A DNA stretch of 64,000 nt from CAYTPI01 sp964439625 (GTDB lineage Bacteria > Chloroflexota > Anaerolineae > Aggregatilineales > UBA3940), in NCBI GenBank assembly GCA_964439625.1, contig CAYTPI010000002.1, positions 186,001 through 250,000 of the forward strand. The letters are read 5' to 3'. Under the pieces are notes generated by a model. It made no database searches. It was not told the origin of the DNA and saw only the letters and a list, made by a program, of their open reading frames with translations. Shown piece by piece: positions 61,444 through 64,000 of this stretch (the first letter of the stretch is position 1; each line of letters opens with the position of its first letter). A program made the position numbers and the translations under genes.

Positions 61444-62616
61444 TTATTGCACTTGTGTGTCGGTCGTTTCGCCCTCAATGTTATCGTACACAGCTTGGTA
61501 TTCTTCCCGAATGGTCTGGTTGAGGATAAGACCACCTGTCCCCAATAAAAGTACAAGCAAAATAATAGCAATCCATGCCCATGTCATCGAGCGTGGCGTC
61601 CCCTTCCGGCGTGGTTTAGGTGGCACATACTGGCTGGGTGAGGCCTCCGGCGCCTCTCCGGCAAGGCGTTCTGTCTTATTCTTATCTTCTTCTTGGGTTG
61701 CTACCGGAACGTTTTTTGGCGACTTCGGTTGCCGTTTTCCCTTCGGGCGCGTCGTCGGTGGGTTGAAAACAGAGCGATGCTTTACTTGGGATGCAGCTTC
61801 AACCGCTTCCCGGAAGGCCGCCACCATCTTATCCGCTTCTTGAAAGCGTTGATCGGCGTCTTTTGCCAAAGCCTTGAGCAGAAATTCCTCGACCTCTTTG
61901 GTGACCCGTGGGTTAATGTGCGATGGTAGCGGGACAGGGGTATATATCTGGTCATGAACAATAGCATAAGGCGTATCTGCACTAAACGGAACCCGTCCAG
62001 TAACCATATGGAAGATCACAATGCCAAATGAGTACAAGTCTGCACGCTGATCAATATCCTCATCCCCGCGCGCCTGCTCTGGCGAAATGTACTGCGGTGT
62101 TCCCAGCAGCATGTCTTGCGAGAGGGTTGGCTCCCCCCCTTGAATCAAACGAGCGAGGCCGAAGTCCATTAGAAAGATACGACCGTCGGGTCCTATCATG
62201 ATGTTCGATGGTTTTACGTCCCGGTGCAGCACCGAATGCGAGTGGGCATATGCCAACGCCGCACCAACGCTTTCAACCACCGTATTGATGCGCGGCAGGC
62301 TCAACGGCCCATCCTTGAGGCGATACTTGAGCGTGTCCCCCTCGACAAAGCGCATCACTAAATACGGGCTTCCTTCGCGCTCAGCGAAGTCGTAGACTTG
62401 CACAATATTGGCGTGCTCTAAGCGTGCGATCAACCGGGCCTCGCGCTCGAAGCGTGCCGCAAACGTTTCATCATCTTGATAGATGGTGTGCAGCACTTTC
62501 AGCGCAACATGCCGATCAAGCCGCTGATGGTATGCTTTGTATACAGTTGCCATCCCGCCTTGCCCAATCTGGCTCTCAATGATGTATGGGCCGACGGTCT
62601 CGTTTATGCGAAACAT
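61444..62616 (-). CDS. Ser/Thr protein kinase with C-terminal membrane helix
   Basis: Hanks-type kinase domain at residues 10-280: glycine loop IGQGGMATVYK, Lys40, catalytic loop HRDVKPSN (131-138), DFG (151-153), and GTPQYISPE. A juxtamembrane stretch rich in Lys and Pro (about 285-345) precedes one helix (about 347-366), with a short external tail of 24 residues without PASTA repeats. Substrates are unknown; FHA and other phospho-threonine-binding proteins would be partners. Located between pgk and tpiA on the same strand; AAAC before ATG is weak, and a terminator follows pgk. Confidence 0.92.
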   Translation of the reverse strand: MFRINETVGPYIIESQIGQGGMATVYKAYHQRLDRHVALKVLHTIYQDDETFAARFEREARLIARLEHANIVQVYDFAEREGSPYLVMRFVEGDTLKYRLKDGPLSLPRINTVVESVGAALAYAHSHSVLHRDVKPSNIMIGPDGRIFLMDFGLARLIQGGEPTLSQDMLLGTPQYISPEQARGDEDIDQRADLYSFGIVIFHMVTGRVPFSADTPYAIVHDQIYTPVPLPSHINPRVTKEVEEFLLKALAKDADQRFQEADKMVAAFREAVEAASQVKHRSVFNPPTTRPKGKRQPKSPKNVPVATQEEDKNKTERLAGEAPEASPSQYVPPKPRRKGTPRSMTWAWIAIILLVLLLGTGGLILNQTIREEYQAVYDNIEGETTDTQVQ

Positions 62617-62676
62617 AAGCTGAGTATCCTTGTGCCGCGGTGGCAGATCAAGTTAGGAACCGTTTTAGCTCAAAAA

Positions 62677-62699
62677 GACCCCACTCATTGAGTAGGGTC
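62677..62699 (-). terminator. Terminator after pgk
   Basis: GACCC-c-ACTC (62677-62686) pairs with GAGT-a-GGGTC (62690-62699) around a three-base loop. On the minus strand it is followed by TCTTTTTGAGC. It would separate pgk from the kinase gene. Confidence 0.75.
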
Positions 62700-62722
62700 C
62701 TAAGTGATAATGGTCTATTTGA

Positions 62723-63910
62723 TCATTTATCCGCCAAGGCAGCCAGCCCCGGCAATACCTTACCTTCGAGTAGTTCAAGGCTGGCACCGCCGCCTGTACT
62801 GACGTGCGTCACCTTATCGGTTAAACTCGCTTTACGCACTGCCGATGCGGAGTCGCCACCCCCAATAATGGTGGTCGCGCCCTTAGCAGTCTGTGCTGCG
62901 ACTGCCTCTGCAACGTTAAAAGTTCCTTGAGCAAACTTTTTGAACTCGAAGACCCCCATCGGCCCGTTCCATACGATCAGCTTCGCATCTGCTAGCACAG
63001 CCTCAAACGCTTTGACGGTCTCTGGGCCAATATCTAAAATGCGCCAACCTGCTGGTACTCCAGCGGCAACATTGACGACCTGTGTGTCAGCGTTAGCGTC
63101 AAAGTCATCGGCTAGGACAGCATCTGTTTGCAGCACGAGTTTATCACCGGCCTTAGCGATCAAATCCGTAGCAGTATCAAGCGCTGTCTCTTCAACCAAG
63201 GAATCGGCGACGTCAATTCCTTGCGCTTTAAGAAAGGTGTTGCCCATGCCACCCCCAATCAGAATACGGTCGGCTTTGTTTAGCAAATTATCGATCACAC
63301 CAATTTTGTCTGAGATTTTTGCCCCACCGAGGATGGCAACAAAGGGGCGGTCTGGAGCAGAGACGGCGTTATCCAAAAACTCGATCTCTTTCTCCATTAG
63401 CAGGCCTGCAACAGCATGTAAATGCTGCGTGACTCCTGCAACGCTGGCATGGGCTCTGTGTGAAGAACCGAACGCATCATTGACGAAAATATCGCCTAAT
63501 TCAGCTAGCTGGGCGGCAAAGGCTGGGTCATTCTTCTTCTCGCCAGGGTAGAAGCGTGTATTCTCTAACAAAATAACGCCACCGTTTGGCAACTCATCGA
63601 TTGCTTTCTTCGGCACGTCGCCAATAGTCTCCTCGACGAAGACGACTTCCACCCCTAGTTTTTCACTGAGTACCGGCACCACCGGGGCCAATGAAAATTT
63701 AGGCTTACGTTCACCTTTGGGCCGCCCTAAGTGTGACATCAAAATGAGCGCCTTCGGTTTCTCATCAAGAATAGCTTTTAACGTTGGCACGGCTGCGGTG
63801 ATGCGCGTGTCATCCGTGACCACATCGCCGTCCAACGGTACATTGAAATCAACACGAACCAGCACACGTTGGTCAGTTAAGTCAACATCACGAATAGTCT
63901 TTTTGTTCAT
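62723..63910 (-). CDS. pgk: Phosphoglycerate kinase
   Basis: Glycolytic kinase. RVLVRVDFNVPLDGD, LMSHLGRPKGERKPKFSLAPV, NTRFYPGEKKNDPAF, VNDAFGSSHRAHASV, ILGGAKISDKIGVI and IIGGGDSASAV are all present. Length 395. AAGGAG lies eight bases before the ATG. An upstream gene ends about 25 bases earlier. Confidence 0.97.
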   Translation of the reverse strand: MNKKTIRDVDLTDQRVLVRVDFNVPLDGDVVTDDTRITAAVPTLKAILDEKPKALILMSHLGRPKGERKPKFSLAPVVPVLSEKLGVEVVFVEETIGDVPKKAIDELPNGGVILLENTRFYPGEKKNDPAFAAQLAELGDIFVNDAFGSSHRAHASVAGVTQHLHAVAGLLMEKEIEFLDNAVSAPDRPFVAILGGAKISDKIGVIDNLLNKADRILIGGGMGNTFLKAQGIDVADSLVEETALDTATDLIAKAGDKLVLQTDAVLADDFDANADTQVVNVAAGVPAGWRILDIGPETVKAFEAVLADAKLIVWNGPMGVFEFKKFAQGTFNVAEAVAAQTAKGATTIIGGGDSASAVRKASLTDKVTHVSTGGGASLELLEGKVLPGLAALADK

Positions 63911-63934
63911 GGATGGTCTCCTTCGAGCACAGGA

Positions 63935-64000
63935 TCAATTTCGGGTAAAGGTTGACTGCGATTCTAACAACTGCATGATGGCATCCCCCAACCGCTCGGA
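63935..64000 (-). CDS. C-terminal fragment of a gene cut by the window edge
   Basis: An open frame on the minus strand from the window edge to a TGA at 63937-63935. The 21 visible residues include RLGDAIMQLLESQ and look like a helical C-terminus. It ends 24 bases before pgk, with pgk's ribosome-binding site between, fitting an operon. The family cannot be told. Confidence 0.4.
   Translation of the reverse strand, partial: SERLGDAIMQLLESQSTFTRN

Noticed and set aside
1..64000. CRISPR arrays, insertion sequences, prophage or integrase genes
   Set aside because: No regularly spaced repeats, transposase or integrase motifs were seen; the content is core metabolism throughout.

Overview
The window is a gene-dense, housekeeping-type bacterial chromosome segment of moderate G+C with about 55 protein genes, one tRNA and several structured RNA leaders. 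I see no insertion sequence, prophage, CRISPR array or rRNA. The gene content suggests a member of the Chloroflexota, probably Anaerolineae-like: a bacterial Elp3, a Mur ligase with a membrane N-terminus beside ddl, a type-2 IleRS under a T-box, a DUF6391-like membrane protein, FHA and Ser/Thr kinase signalling proteins, and cdaA. This placement is recognition-based inference, not a computed phylogeny.

Layout. Positions 1-3340 (minus) carry cdaA (c-di-AMP synthesis) behind a large TPR protein. A papain-fold-like protein and a divergent alpha/beta hydrolase-murF-ddl group follow (3514-7886). A CDF metal exporter with three tandem C-terminal modules and an atypical response regulator occupy 7899-10126. 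A complete class I T-box leader (10325-10597) precedes an unrecognised gene and ileS, whose HIGH signature reads GSHH. Next come a glycosyltransferase-like gene, rluD, ppsR, elp3, birA, a dGTPase-like HD gene, dprA, a mannose-1-phosphate guanylyltransferase and topA (14641-26106). A minus-strand translation/secretion operon (ffh-rpsP-khpA-rimM, then greA) lies at 27667-30879. tRNA-Glu, gldA, a FAH-family gene, a membrane-anchored methyltransferase and an FHA protein fill 31151-35130.

The central part is amino-acid metabolism under RNA control. A tandem glycine riboswitch drives gcvT-gcvH-gcvP (35345-40042). Immediately downstream is an attenuated histidine operon: a consensus promoter, a 22-codon leader peptide with five consecutive His codons, alternative hairpins and a terminator, then hisG-D-C-B, an ADP-ribosylglycohydrolase, hisH-A-F-I-E, purH and a HAD phosphatase (40060-50786). 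PurH consumes the AICAR released by HisH/HisF, which explains its place. A histidinol-phosphate phosphatase is not obvious; the HAD gene is a candidate.

The right part (50783-63910) holds a tight minus-strand group (HTH regulator, TlpA-like thioredoxin, Lgt-like membrane protein, DUF6391-like protein, shikimate-kinase-like P-loop protein), coaBC, a DsbA-like protein, upp, a WecA/TagO-type transferase, asnB, a degenerate M50-like membrane protein, tpiA, a Ser/Thr protein kinase and pgk.

No single novel multi-gene system is proven here. The observations I rate highest are the his leader peptide/attenuator, the GSHH isoleucyl-tRNA synthetase with its T-box and co-regulated unknown gene, the ADP-ribosylglycohydrolase inside the his operon, and signs of leaderless transcripts (a -10 hexamer about 7 to 10 bases before the ATG).
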